A stretch of 64,000 nt of DNA from Planctomycetota bacterium (GCA_029260735.1 JAJDCR010000157.1:62001-126000), one strand, 5' to 3'; shown: positions 39,305 through 48,100, numbered from the stretch's first letter. Numbers and translations are program-made. The notes: generated by a model from the sequence alone, not told the origin.

Positions 39305-39994
39305 ATGAATATTCAATCATTTTTTACAGAAGAAGAAAAACAAAATATTGACCAGGCTGTCGCAGAGGCCGAAAAGAAAACCTCTGCTGAAATTGTCCCG
39401 GTTCTAACGGACACTAGTGGAAGATATGACAGAGCAGAGGACCTCTTTGGCCTCCTCTTCTCTATTGCTGGAGTAATTACTCTATGGACACTCTTTCAAA
39501 GAGTAGACACTTCCGTGGCCTGGGCAGGAGAAAGGAATCCTCAATTTGCTTATAGTCTATGCCTTGTTGTTGCGACCATCGTAGGGTTTTTTATCGTTGG
39601 CACCGTCCTTGCCAGTAAAGTCTGGTTCATCCGCAACCTCTTTACCCCTGCTTCGATCAAAGAACAATGCCTAGAGCGAGGAGCTCGCCAAGCCTTCTAC
39701 GAGTTTAATCTATCGAAAACCCAAGGAGCAACCGGAGTTTTGATCTACATTTCTCTCTTTGAGAGAATGGTATATGTTCTCGGAGATAGCAGCATCAGCG
39801 AAAAATTGAGTAACGACGACTTTGCCGAAATCAAAGATCGCATCATCGAAGGCTTTCGCCAAGGCAAAAGAGGAGAGGGGCTTTGCGCTGCCATTGAGAT
39901 CTGTGGTGAAAAATTAGAGAAGGATTTTCCTATTCAGAAGGGCGATACCAACGAGTTACCAAACTCTATTCGTATTTTTGAGCAGAATTTATAG
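39305..39994 (+). CDS. Second TPM-domain membrane protein
   Basis: 229 residues. A short TPM domain is split by two transmembrane segments (about 49-65 and 80-105): the start FFTEEEKQNIDQAVAEAEKKTSAEIVPVL is typical, and GVLIYISLFERMVYVLGD with RIIEGFRQGKRGEGLC completes the fold. Such partners commonly sit right after the Gly-tailed TPM gene, as here, and the pair is probably co-transcribed and works together at the membrane. The ATG has GGATAAAG upstream. Function otherwise unknown. Confidence 0.83.
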   Translation: MNIQSFFTEEEKQNIDQAVAEAEKKTSAEIVPVLTDTSGRYDRAEDLFGLLFSIAGVITLWTLFQRVDTSVAWAGERNPQFAYSLCLVVATIVGFFIVGTVLASKVWFIRNLFTPASIKEQCLERGARQAFYEFNLSKTQGATGVLIYISLFERMVYVLGDSSISEKLSNDDFAEIKDRIIEGFRQGKRGEGLCAAIEICGEKLEKDFPIQKGDTNELPNSIRIFEQNL

Positions 39995-40073
39995 ACCAGA
40001 AAAGAGCTACAGATTTACTCTGTGGCTCTTTAAAATCACTTTTGCTACCCTTTTTAGTTTCAGGAGTTATGAC

Positions 40074-40457
40074 ATGTTTGGAAATATAGAAGCACTTGAA
40101 ACACTCCATCAAGAAAGTACTAGCTCTAAGATATCTGTTTCAAATGGGCGCTCAAAAGTAGTAGATGCTTTCGTCTTTTGTATAGTGACATACTTTGTCA
40201 TATGGACACTTTTAGGCATCTCTGTCTTACTGGAGTTTAAGACTTTTGGATTTCTGTTTATTTTTTTCTTTCTGGTAATCAGTGTTCCCGTTCAATTAAT
40301 AGTAGCAGTGGCTGTTTCTTGTTATGTCATAGATAAAACGGAGTCACGTGGAATTTTTTTCTTAATTTTAATCCTAAGTCTTACGGCTTTTTTAATCTAT
40401 GCTTCAATGAGCTATTTCTCCGTTTGGCAAAATTTGTGGGGTGCTTTCTTTCACTAA
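40074..40457 (+). CDS. Small integral membrane protein, unknown function
   Basis: 127 residues from the ATG at 40074 (MFGNIEALETLH). This start has AGGAG seven bases upstream, so I prefer it to a longer in-frame start at 39978 that would overlap the TPM gene. At least three hydrophobic helices: AFVFCIVTYFVIWTLLGI, FLFIFFFLVISVPVQLIVAV, and FFLILILSLTAFLIYA. No family recognised. It is in line with the TPM pair and may belong to the same transcript. Confidence 0.6.
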   Translation: MFGNIEALETLHQESTSSKISVSNGRSKVVDAFVFCIVTYFVIWTLLGISVLLEFKTFGFLFIFFFLVISVPVQLIVAVAVSCYVIDKTESRGIFFLILILSLTAFLIYASMSYFSVWQNLWGAFFH

Positions 40458-40477
40458 AAGGGGAACTTTTAAGTTCC

Positions 40478-40493
40478 GTTCACACGTGTGAAC
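40478..40493. other. parS-like palindrome 1 (GTTCACACGTGTGAAC)
   Basis: Perfect 16-bp palindrome in the gap between two convergent genes. It recurs at 44086, 45973 and 46165, always between genes and close to parAB. The central CACGTG core and length resemble chromosomal parS sites, so ParB binding is likely. No gene overlap. Confidence 0.75.
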
Positions 40494-40622
40494 ATTTCTA
40501 ATTTTCACTACTGAAAATAAAAAATCAACAGTCTGAATTCTCAAACATATGAAAACTCAGACTGTCGACAAAGTCTATTCTACAAAAGGGACTCTTTCAA
40601 AAACATTAGCTTTGCATTCTAT

Positions 40623-42149
40623 TCATTTTCCTAACTCCCAATATTTATCCATGCCAATGTCCTCAAGAAAATTCATGCTATGGCTTGCTATTATAAGTCC
40701 ACCGGGCCAAACTTTAAGCGCATTGGTCAAAGATCTTTGACCAACAAGATCAAGGCTGTAAGTGGGTTCATCAAGAATGAGCAACTCCACGGCTGGTAAT
40801 CTTTGAAATAAACAAATTAATGCCGCCCGAACTCGTTCTCCTGGACTGAGAGAATGCATAGGCCGTTGGGCTAGAGCTAAGGGAAACTTATGGGCAATAA
40901 GTAACTCAGCGAGGGTTTCTTGTGAATTAACATAAGAATTTAGACTAAGGTAGGATAAGACAGTCTCGTCTACTATCCAATCAGATCCTCCTTGAGCGAT
41001 AGAGCCTATACGATTCTCCTTTCTCTTTACGAAACCGCTCGTGGGACTTCTTTTGCCCAGCATGATTTCTAAAAGAGTTGTTTTTCCTGCCCCATTTGGA
41101 CCTATTAGAGCAAGACGTTCTCTTTCTTGGCAAAGATGAATGTCTTTAAAAAGACTACGTCCCTTTAGTTCAAAAGAAACGTTCTCCATTGTTATAATGG
41201 GGCCTTCGTTTTTAGGAAGCTCTGGAGTAGGAAGGGCTAGGGGTAGTTTTACGCCGAGAGATCGTCGTGTTGACTTTGTCCATTCTCGAGCAGCAGCAAG
41301 ATGAGTGTCGCGGATCTTTTTCATTCTTCCGTGTTTAACTTGGGCTCCGTCTCTCTTTTGGTTGAGCCGTTGCTTTGGGGTTGCACGGTCTAATTCACTA
41401 ACCCGTCCGTATCGTTTTTTTCGGCCTCTTCTTCGGGCAATATGCGAAATATGCTCTTCTTTCTCAATAAGTCTGTTGAGATTTCGAAGGTAACGTATTT
41501 CGCTTGCTCTATGTTCTTTTTCAAGCTCCTCTTGAAGTGTTTCAAAGTTACCAGAAAAGTAACGACATCCAGTTTCGGCGACGATGAAAAAATCTTCAAA
41601 ATCTTGCAATAATTGAGGCTCGTGCGAGACGACAATTAAGCCGTTTTGCCACTTTGCTAGCCAGCTTTTCAACCATAAAATCCCCCGTTCATCTAAGCCT
41701 TGGGTGGGTTCATCCAAAATCAGCAATTGCGGATGACTCAGTTTGCCCATGAGCAATTTAAGCTTTCGGAATTCACCATGACTAAAGGCCTTTTGCTCCA
41801 GAATTTGTGTTGGTGGCCTTAGACCAGCAGCAGCAAATTCTTCCTTCAGAGATTTTGATGAAATTGATGCTTGTTCAAACCAACGAAGAGTCATCTCCAC
41901 TTCAGGATTACCTCGCTGCTTGTTGAGATATTGGCAGACGAGATAGGGCTCTGTTTGTAAAACAACTCTTCCCTGTTGGGGAGTGATTTTACCAGAAAGG
42001 ATCTTAAGTAAAGTTGATTTACCGACTCCATTTCGACCAATGATAGCAACTTTCTCTTGGGAAAAATGCATGTTGAGGTCTTTAAATAGAACTCGATTTT
42101 CATGAGTCATTACGCTGATATGGGAGACTTCTATGAGAGGAGTTTTCAT
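40623..42149 (-). CDS. ABC-F family ATPase (tandem ATP-binding cassettes, no membrane domain)
   Basis: 508 residues. Two nucleotide-binding domains: Walker A GRNGVGKST and GPNGAGKTT, Walker B LLILDEPT twice, signature LSPGER in the second and a degenerate FSHGEFRK in the first. There is no transmembrane part. A strongly basic linker (ARRRGRKKRYGR) suits ribosome contact. ABC-F proteins act at the ribosomal E site and include antibiotic-protection factors and housekeeping members; I cannot tell which this is. Its ATG overlaps the hflX stop by 4 bp (ATGA) behind a strong AAGGAG, so the two are coupled. Confidence 0.88.
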   Translation of the reverse strand: MKTPLIEVSHISVMTHENRVLFKDLNMHFSQEKVAIIGRNGVGKSTLLKILSGKITPQQGRVVLQTEPYLVCQYLNKQRGNPEVEMTLRWFEQASISSKSLKEEFAAAGLRPPTQILEQKAFSHGEFRKLKLLMGKLSHPQLLILDEPTQGLDERGILWLKSWLAKWQNGLIVVSHEPQLLQDFEDFFIVAETGCRYFSGNFETLQEELEKEHRASEIRYLRNLNRLIEKEEHISHIARRRGRKKRYGRVSELDRATPKQRLNQKRDGAQVKHGRMKKIRDTHLAAAREWTKSTRRSLGVKLPLALPTPELPKNEGPIITMENVSFELKGRSLFKDIHLCQERERLALIGPNGAGKTTLLEIMLGKRSPTSGFVKRKENRIGSIAQGGSDWIVDETVLSYLSLNSYVNSQETLAELLIAHKFPLALAQRPMHSLSPGERVRAALICLFQRLPAVELLILDEPTYSLDLVGQRSLTNALKVWPGGLIIASHSMNFLEDIGMDKYWELGK

Positions 42150-43525
42150 TGGGTCAACTCCTTTAGTTTATGTTGAATTTGAGCAATGGCTTCTGAAGAG
42201 CCTTGTATGCTAAAATGCAAACCTTCCGCTTTTGTCTCCGTTTTAAGAACTTTACATTTACTGTAAATCATGGAAAAAATAGGGCTTGCTCTGTAGGGAA
42301 CAAGGAGATCTAAGGTTTCTTGTTCCCTATGAACCATTTGAAGCAAGGTTTCTTTGAGTTGTAAAACCGCTTTTTCATCTCGACTGCTAAGTGTGATGTA
42401 GGCACAGCCTTCACTCATCTCTTCGAGAAGTGTAGATGAGGGAGGGGAAATAAGACGATCCATCTTATTAAAGATATAAAAACGTGCAATATCGCTTGCC
42501 TCTAGTTTCTCTAGTAAGCCCACTGTTATCTTCAGGTGCTCTTGCCACTCATAATCTGCGGTATCCACTACGATGAGAATGAGCGATGACTCCCGAATTT
42601 CCGCTAGAGTTGTTTCAAAACTAGCGAGCAGACTTTGAGGGAGTCTCCTAATGAATCCGACCGTGTCACTAAGAACAACATCTCCTCCATGCCGACTCAG
42701 GCAACGAGAAGTGGTGTCAAGTGTTTCAAAAGGCATATTACGTGCCGAAAGTTCCTCTGCTGTCAAAGCATTCATTAAGGATGTCTTGCCTGCGTTTGTG
42801 TAACCTACTAAAACTATTCGTTTACATATATCGCGCTTTTGCCGTTGTTTTTTGTCGGTTTTTCCGAGCTTACCTTGCACTTTTTTGAGCTCAACCAATC
42901 TTTTGTCGAGTTTTCGAGCGAGGAGCTCTGAGGCGGTTTCTCCAGAACCTCTACTGCCACTTATTCCCCCTGTCTGCTGATCCATATCGATACCTATCCC
43001 ACGAATTCGTGGACGCAGGTATTCTAGTTGAGCAATTTCAACTTGGACTTGAGCACGGCGTGTCTTGGCATTGCGAAGGAAGACATTAAGAATAACAGCT
43101 TCCCGATCACAGATGGCAATACCTGAGGTATCCTCCAAATTTCTCATTTGAGAAGGAGTCAATTCAGCATCTAAAACGAGAAGATTGGCTTGGCAAGCTT
43201 TGGCTCGGGCTGCGATCTCTTGGGAGGCGCCTTTCCCGAGAAGTGTTCGGGGGTGTTTTTTTGTGAGATAATAAATCTCTTGCCCGACAACATGATCCCC
43301 TTGAGCTTGAACTAGGGTGACAATCTCAGATAGTTGTGCTTTTTGGATTAAGGGATCACGGCTGTAGCAAACGGAAAGAACATAGCATTCATTACTTTTG
43401 TGGTTCTTACTGTTTCCCGTTAGTTTTTCCCGTTGTGTCCACTCTTCTACTATTTTTTCCCAAAGTCCTTCATCAGCGAGGGGAACTTCTTCGTGTTCCG
43501 GGATTGGTTTTGAATTAAATTTCAT
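42146..43525 (-). CDS. hflX: GTPase HflX
   Basis: 459 residues from the ATG at 43525 (MKFNSKPIPEHEE). The open frame runs 50 codons further upstream, but that extension looks unlike the family. N-terminal HflX domain (GKGASQEIAARA, LDAELTPSQMRNLE, GGIGIDM-type region ending GISGSRGSGET), then a coiled linker, then a GTPase domain (GYTNAGKTS, DTVGFI, NKMD). HflX splits stalled 70S ribosomes and contributes to macrolide/lincosamide tolerance in some bacteria. It is first in a coupled pair with the ABC-F gene. A housekeeping role is equally possible. Confidence 0.92.
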   Translation of the reverse strand: MKFNSKPIPEHEEVPLADEGLWEKIVEEWTQREKLTGNSKNHKSNECYVLSVCYSRDPLIQKAQLSEIVTLVQAQGDHVVGQEIYYLTKKHPRTLLGKGASQEIAARAKACQANLLVLDAELTPSQMRNLEDTSGIAICDREAVILNVFLRNAKTRRAQVQVEIAQLEYLRPRIRGIGIDMDQQTGGISGSRGSGETASELLARKLDKRLVELKKVQGKLGKTDKKQRQKRDICKRIVLVGYTNAGKTSLMNALTAEELSARNMPFETLDTTSRCLSRHGGDVVLSDTVGFIRRLPQSLLASFETTLAEIRESSLILIVVDTADYEWQEHLKITVGLLEKLEASDIARFYIFNKMDRLISPPSSTLLEEMSEGCAYITLSSRDEKAVLQLKETLLQMVHREQETLDLLVPYRASPIFSMIYSKCKVLKTETKAEGLHFSIQGSSEAIAQIQHKLKELTQ

Positions 43526-44240
43526 CGTATTTTCTCTTTCGAATTTCGTGCGGAGTGGGCAGACTGGTATTGGTATATCTTTTTCCAAAGTACATAAAGG
43601 TACTGTAAGGAAAAGATACAAAAATGAGATGTATCTACCCGTCCTTGGTAGTAAAAATGAATAAATTAAAATCACGAAATAATTAGAAAGAGAAATTCTA
43701 GGTGAAATTTAATATGAACATGGGACTAAACCTATGGGGGGGAAATGAAATTGTGGTGGAAAATTTTGATAAGCCCAAACTTACGTTTTAATTTTGAGCT
43801 ACTATAGTAAAACCGACTATACGAGTTTGGGTTCATAAATTTTTTTTATAAAAATGTATTTGCGTTTTGTCGGAAGCTTTTTTTGTTTTCTACCCAAGGC
43901 ATTAATATCTGTACTTCTGAATCCTAAGTAAATAAAAGGATAGAAAAGGCAACTCTCAAAAACCCTCCAAAAAGGCATTTCTTTTCTTTTTATAACTTCT
44001 GGGATTCATGGGGAAGCATGCTTCTTTTTTGTGCCTTTTTGAAGGAAAACCTTATTTTGTGAGGATTAAGGGAGGCATGGATAGTGTTCACACGTGTGAA
44101 TAATTTATTCGTTTTTCTTCTTTCTCTAATTTAAAAGAAACATCGCTTATTCTAATCTTTTAGAATAAAATATTGAAATGATAAGAAAGAGCCAATCAAG
44201 ACTGAGAAAAGCAATAAAAAGTTAGGCGTGCAAAAACTAT
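43526..44240. other. 715-bp divergent intergenic region with dyads and a parS-like site
   Basis: No credible gene. It should hold the promoters of hflX (minus) and the YkgJ-methyltransferase gene (plus). Visible structure: a long-loop inverted repeat CCCAAACT (43774-43781) / AGTTTGGG (43824-43831); arms CCTCCAAAAAGGCA (43964-43977) and TGCCTTTTTGAAGG (44032-44045) with one mismatch; a 12-bp palindrome GAAGCATGCTTC (44013-44024) followed by six T; and the parS-like site at 44086. I see no clear promoter hexamers. Confidence 0.5.
44086..44101. other. parS-like palindrome 2 (GTTCACACGTGTGAAT)
   Basis: Matches site 1 in 15 of 16 positions (final C to T). It lies in the divergent gap upstream of the YkgJ-methyltransferase gene, about 2 kb from parB. 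Confidence 0.7.
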
Positions 44241-45965
44241 ATGGAAAAAATTATTCAGATAAATCTCTCTTTGCAAAATGGTAAAAAGAAAAACATATCA
44301 CTAACAATACCTGAGGGAAAAGTTTCCTTTGATCTCCTTATTCCTCCCCTACAACAACTTTTTGACTGTATAGTCGACTTGGAGCTATCACAAGTAAAAG
44401 TTTCTTGCCAAAAAGGCTGCTCTGTTTGCTGTAATCAATTGATACCTGTTTCCAAAGCAGAGGTTCTTTTTCTCCATCGTCTTGTTGACTCTATGCCCAA
44501 GGAACGACAGCAAAAGATAAAAGAAACTATCCAGCGCATTAAGCAAGCTCTTACTCAAAAAAAATTACCCCATACCCTAGGGGAAATATATAAATCTCCC
44601 AGATTTGAGGAAGAGTATTTTGCTCTTGGAATCCCCTGTCCTTTTTTAGAAGATGGTTGCTGTAGCATTTATAAAGATCGCCCATTTATGTGTCGAGAGT
44701 ACCATGTAAAGTCTCTCCCTTCTCTTTGTATGCAGCCATACAAAAACGACATTGAACGAGTTAAAATGGGAGTCAATTTTGCAACATTGCTATCGGCCTT
44801 TTGTGCGAACATCTACGGTGTTTCTCCCTTACCCATTCCCTTGTTTTCTATTTTTGATTTTGTAGAAGAAGACCCTCAGTTTTTACCCGATGACATTTCC
44901 TCTTCATGGTTTTTTGAAACTATTCTCAATGCTCTTACAAACTACCAATTTAAAAATTCAGCTATAAAATCTTTGAGCTGGGAATACATAGAAGATTTTC
45001 AGCAAGCGCCTAATAACGAAAACGAGCAAGCTTTACCAAAGTTCTTAACCCAATATGCCAATGCTGAAAACATAAAGACTATTTTCCATAATATTGAAGA
45101 GCGATATCGCTTAAATAGTAAGGGGTTAGTGGTCGAAATTGGGGCAGGCGATGGGTATTTACGCCATTTAATGGAACTACATAGTGATTCGAAGCTAAAG
45201 AAAATATCTGAAAAAATGATAGAAACGGAGAATTCTCTAGCCATAACAAAAAATGCTAGGGAAAAAAATAAAATCCTCTGCTTGGGAATAGAGGATCTTC
45301 TTGGCCATTTTGGAGAGAGGTCTCTCTCATTGATTATTAGCATGAATGTTTTAGATATTTTTTCTGAAGAAGAGCTAGGTGAACATTTGCAGAGACTGCG
45401 TGATGTATTGAAGCCTGGTGGAGTTTTAGTGCATATAATGTCCTCCGCTATTCATCTCGCTATATTTAAAGATTTGGCCGAAAAATATCCTGATCAAATA
45501 CCTTTTCCTCATTACGAAAATGGTTATGTGGGTGTTCGTATGGTGCCACAATCACCTGCTCTAGAAAATGAAATTGAGAATATTCCCCGTGGTCCTGAAC
45601 AATTAGGACAACTTTTTGCCCAAGCTCCGGACATGTACGTTCAATTTTCTCAGATAATTGCACATTGGTGTGAGGAGCACAAAATACAAAGCGAGTGTTA
45701 CCTCCTGCACCAATTCTCCCTCGAAAAGATAAGCAGAGCAATGGAAATCAATAACTTTTGCGATATCCATTGCGACTATATTCATGCCAAAAAGTATACA
45801 CAATGCCGCTCTATTCATAAGCAGTTTAAAGGAGCTAATGTTTTCAAAAACGTAGTGGGGGCTTTACTAATCGATCAGGAAAAATTGGAAACTCCAGAGG
45901 TCGTTTTGGAAGAGTCTATTTTTGGTGTAGTGATGGCAAGAAATGGTAGTCTAAATTCTCTCTGA
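44241..45965 (+). CDS. YkgJ-type Cys-cluster domain fused to a class I methyltransferase
   Basis: 574 residues. The N-terminal part (about 40-220) has the CxxxCxxCC cluster of the YkgJ/UPF0153 family (Cys56, Cys60, Cys63, Cys64) and a later IPCPFLEDGCCSIYKDRPFMCREY segment, expected to bind a metal or Fe-S centre. The C-terminal part (about 270-480) is a SAM-dependent methyltransferase: VVEIGAGDGYLRHLM, SLIISMNVLDIF, LRDVLKPGGVLVHIM. The last 90 residues match nothing I recognise. No signal peptide. It stands alone, flanked by parS-like sites on both sides. The fusion is unfamiliar to me. It could be a metal-dependent methylating or maturation enzyme; a link to the polyketide is unproven. Confidence 0.75.
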   Translation: MEKIIQINLSLQNGKKKNISLTIPEGKVSFDLLIPPLQQLFDCIVDLELSQVKVSCQKGCSVCCNQLIPVSKAEVLFLHRLVDSMPKERQQKIKETIQRIKQALTQKKLPHTLGEIYKSPRFEEEYFALGIPCPFLEDGCCSIYKDRPFMCREYHVKSLPSLCMQPYKNDIERVKMGVNFATLLSAFCANIYGVSPLPIPLFSIFDFVEEDPQFLPDDISSSWFFETILNALTNYQFKNSAIKSLSWEYIEDFQQAPNNENEQALPKFLTQYANAENIKTIFHNIEERYRLNSKGLVVEIGAGDGYLRHLMELHSDSKLKKISEKMIETENSLAITKNAREKNKILCLGIEDLLGHFGERSLSLIISMNVLDIFSEEELGEHLQRLRDVLKPGGVLVHIMSSAIHLAIFKDLAEKYPDQIPFPHYENGYVGVRMVPQSPALENEIENIPRGPEQLGQLFAQAPDMYVQFSQIIAHWCEEHKIQSECYLLHQFSLEKISRAMEINNFCDIHCDYIHAKKYTQCRSIHKQFKGANVFKNVVGALLIDQEKLETPEVVLEESIFGVVMARNGSLNSL

Positions 45966-45972
45966 AAATTCT

Positions 45973-45988
45973 GTTCACACGTGTGAAT
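45973..45988. other. parS-like palindrome 3 (GTTCACACGTGTGAAT)
   Basis: Identical to site 2. It begins 8 bp after the stop of the YkgJ-methyltransferase gene, in the convergent gap before parB. Confidence 0.72.
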
Positions 45989-46026
45989 ACAAATTTTCCA
46001 CCTGTGCGGTTAAGGTAAATTCAAGA

Positions 46027-46114
46027 CTCACGCAAAGACGCAAGGAAGAAAATGAAACTTCTCCGAATTTATCTTTTGTATTTATTCTTTGCGGTCTTTG
46101 CGTCTTTGCGCGAG
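46027..46114. repeat. Inverted repeat with CGCAAAGACGCAA arms
   Basis: Arms CTCACGCAAAGACGCAA (46027-46043) and TTGCGTCTTTGCGCGAG (46098-46114) pair with one mismatch across a 54-nt AT-rich loop. A T-rich stretch (CTTTTTCTTCTTTC) follows on the plus strand, so it could end transcription of the upstream gene. Similar GCAAAGACGC repeats are, as I recall, scattered in several bacterial genomes as small non-coding elements. Confidence 0.5.
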
Positions 46115-46164
46115 CTTTTTCTTCTTTCACATTTGAGGGCAATTGCACAGGTCTCAAAAATTCC

Positions 46165-46180
46165 GTTCACACGTGTGAAC
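46165..46180. other. parS-like palindrome 4 (GTTCACACGTGTGAAC)
   Basis: Perfect palindrome identical to site 1, 11 bp beyond the parB stop. Nearest of the four to parAB. The flanking TTCC before it is shared with site 1. Confidence 0.78.
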
Positions 46181-46191
46181 GAGAGAAAAAA

Positions 46192-47121
46192 TTATTCGAC
46201 AAGAGTTTCTTCTTCAAACTCTTGTAATAGTTTTTTTAAGTTAGCAATAAACTTCGCTTTATTTTCCCCCTTACGATAAGAAAAATGAATATCCAGCTCT
46301 TCGTTATCGGAAGAAATTTTCACTTTCCAATCGGGATATTTGGAGATTAAACGAAAGTCATTTGTCTTAATAGGTTTTTCAGTGTCCCCGAGTAAAATTT
46401 TCACAATCTCCTCTGTTTTTCTGACAGATAAGCTTTGAGTTAGAATTTTATTCAATAGATTCATTTGATCTTCTTCGCCTTGGAGTCTCAATAGTTGCCG
46501 AGCATGTCCCTCTGTAATATTTTCTCCCTCGACAAAGCGATCTCTGGAGCAAACTAAATCCTGTATCTCTTCGGAAAGCTTCAGTAAGCCCAGTAGTTGA
46601 TGAGCTCTTGTTTTGGACACCCCTATTTGTTTTGCCAATTCATTAAGGTTTTTACATATCTTTTTGTCGAGCATATACTGAAAACATATTCCAATATTAA
46701 CAGGACTGAGGTCTTCCCTTTGGATGTTTTCAATCATTGCTAAACGAAATGCTTCCTGCTCATTTACGTCCTTAACCACAACAGGTATATTATCTCTTTG
46801 AGCATGAACACTGGCTTGGTATCTTCTTTCACCGGCAATAATTTCATATTGCCCATTGTCTTTTGGTCGCACTAGAATAGGCTCAAGGACACCAAATTCT
46901 TTTATACTATCAATTAAGCTCTTCAGAGACTCTTTGCTCAAGTCTCCTTTTCCCAGCCGCCTCGGTTGATTCTTACTGGGCTTAATAATATCTAAATCAA
47001 ACATTTCTACTTGAGATGAGGGGACATTTGTTGGAAAGACTTGGCTATCATTTTCTTGGGCAGTCATGCCTCCATATAAAGAAGATTTTTTTACAGCACT
47101 TTTGAGTTTGCTCTTATCCAT
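46192..47121 (-). CDS. parB: ParB-family partition protein (CTPase, parS-binding)
   Basis: 309 residues. Has the ParB N-terminal CTP-binding motifs GERRYQA (97-103) and ENIQREDLSP (131-140), then a helix-turn-helix (NELAKQIGVSKTRAHQLLGLL) and a C-terminal dimerisation region. ParB loads at parS and slides as a CTP clamp, allowing ParA to segregate the replicon. Four parS-like palindromes lie within 6 kb, two of them directly downstream. Its start overlaps parA by 8 bp, so the two genes form an operon. Confidence 0.93.
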   Translation of the reverse strand: MDKSKLKSAVKKSSLYGGMTAQENDSQVFPTNVPSSQVEMFDLDIIKPSKNQPRRLGKGDLSKESLKSLIDSIKEFGVLEPILVRPKDNGQYEIIAGERRYQASVHAQRDNIPVVVKDVNEQEAFRLAMIENIQREDLSPVNIGICFQYMLDKKICKNLNELAKQIGVSKTRAHQLLGLLKLSEEIQDLVCSRDRFVEGENITEGHARQLLRLQGEEDQMNLLNKILTQSLSVRKTEEIVKILLGDTEKPIKTNDFRLISKYPDWKVKISSDNEELDIHFSYRKGENKAKFIANLKKLLQEFEEETLVE

Positions 47122-48076
47122 TTAAAACCTCCTTCGCTAAGGCAAGGTAAGCTTGGCTTCCTTTGGATCTTTTCTGATGCATAATGACAGGTTTTTTTAA
47201 AGTGGAAGCTTCTGCAATGACAATATTACTCGGGATTATTGTTTTAAAGCACTTATAGCCGAAGTAACGTTGCGTTTCTTCGATAATGACTTGGTGAAGA
47301 TTTGTTTTTTTGTACATAGTAATCAATGCCCCCAATAAATTGATATCATGCCCTGGCCCTTCCTTAATTTCAATAATTTGACGAGTGAGGCTGGCCACTC
47401 CATCCAAAGCATAGGACTCTGGTTGGATGGGAATAATAAGATCGGTCGAGGCTAACATGGCATTGGCAAACAATAAGTCTAGCTGAGGAGGACAATCAAT
47501 AATAATGTAGTCATAGTCGCTTGATTCTACTATCCCTCGTAAAGCGTTCCGTAAATAAAACGGGCGATCAATTTTTGAGTTCAAAAAAGATGTTGCTTCT
47601 ACCATTCGAGGATGAGCGGGAGCAATCACTAGATTTTTTACACAGGTTTCTCTTATTATTTTCTTTATGTCAAAATTTCTTTCCGTTAAAATTTCGTACA
47701 TCGTTGACTTTAAAGTATAAGGATCAATTCCCAATCCACAAGTCAAATGAGCTTGCATGTCCATATCAATAAGAAGAACTTTTTTCTTATGGGCTAAAGC
47801 GAGAGCCGCTCCTAGATTAATGGATGTTGTTGTTTTAGCAACCCCACCTTTTTGATTTGATATAGAGATAATCCTAGTTTGCTTTTTCTTGAAAGTAGCT
47901 TTATGAAGAAAGTAGGCCTTGATTTTAAGAAGGTCGCTTTCTGTGTAAAAGCGCCACCCTTTTTCATTCTTCTCTACCTCAGGTATCTTACCATTTTCTT
48001 CCCAGTTTCGAATTGTCTGAGAAGAAACTCCGCAAATTTTTGCGACTTCGGCAGACTTGTAGTACTTTTCTTCCAT
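47114..48076 (-). CDS. parA: ParA partition ATPase with N-terminal MerR-like DNA-binding domain
   Basis: 320 residues. Residues 1-60 form a MerR-type winged helix (SAEVAKICGVSSQTIRNWEE, then GWRFYTESDL). The deviant Walker A is KGGVAKTT (76-83), followed by IDMDMQAHLTCGLG and DYIIIDCPPQLD, as in ParA/Soj ATPases. An N-terminal DNA-binding domain is characteristic of type Ia plasmid ParA proteins (P1 ParA, SopA), which repress their own operon. Chromosomal Soj lacks one. A 17-bp dyad 25 bp upstream (48101-48117) is a fitting operator. Ribosome site AAGGA. Confidence 0.92.
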   Translation of the reverse strand: MEEKYYKSAEVAKICGVSSQTIRNWEENGKIPEVEKNEKGWRFYTESDLLKIKAYFLHKATFKKKQTRIISISNQKGGVAKTTTSINLGAALALAHKKKVLLIDMDMQAHLTCGLGIDPYTLKSTMYEILTERNFDIKKIIRETCVKNLVIAPAHPRMVEATSFLNSKIDRPFYLRNALRGIVESSDYDYIIIDCPPQLDLLFANAMLASTDLIIPIQPESYALDGVASLTRQIIEIKEGPGHDINLLGALITMYKKTNLHQVIIEETQRYFGYKCFKTIIPSNIVIAEASTLKKPVIMHQKRSKGSQAYLALAKEVLNG

Positions 48077-48100
48077 TTACATTTTTCCTTGTGACATTTT

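Noticed and set aside
39978..40073. Longer start for the small membrane protein
   Set aside because: It would overlap the TPM gene. The ATG at 40074 is preceded by AGGAG at the right distance.
43526..43675. 50-codon N-terminal extension of HflX
   Set aside because: The extension is hydrophobic and unlike the family. The ATG at 43525 gives a normal HflX length.
44013..44030. GAAGCATGCTTC plus six T as a terminator
   Set aside because: No gene ends near it; it lies in a divergent gap, and the palindrome has no proper loop.
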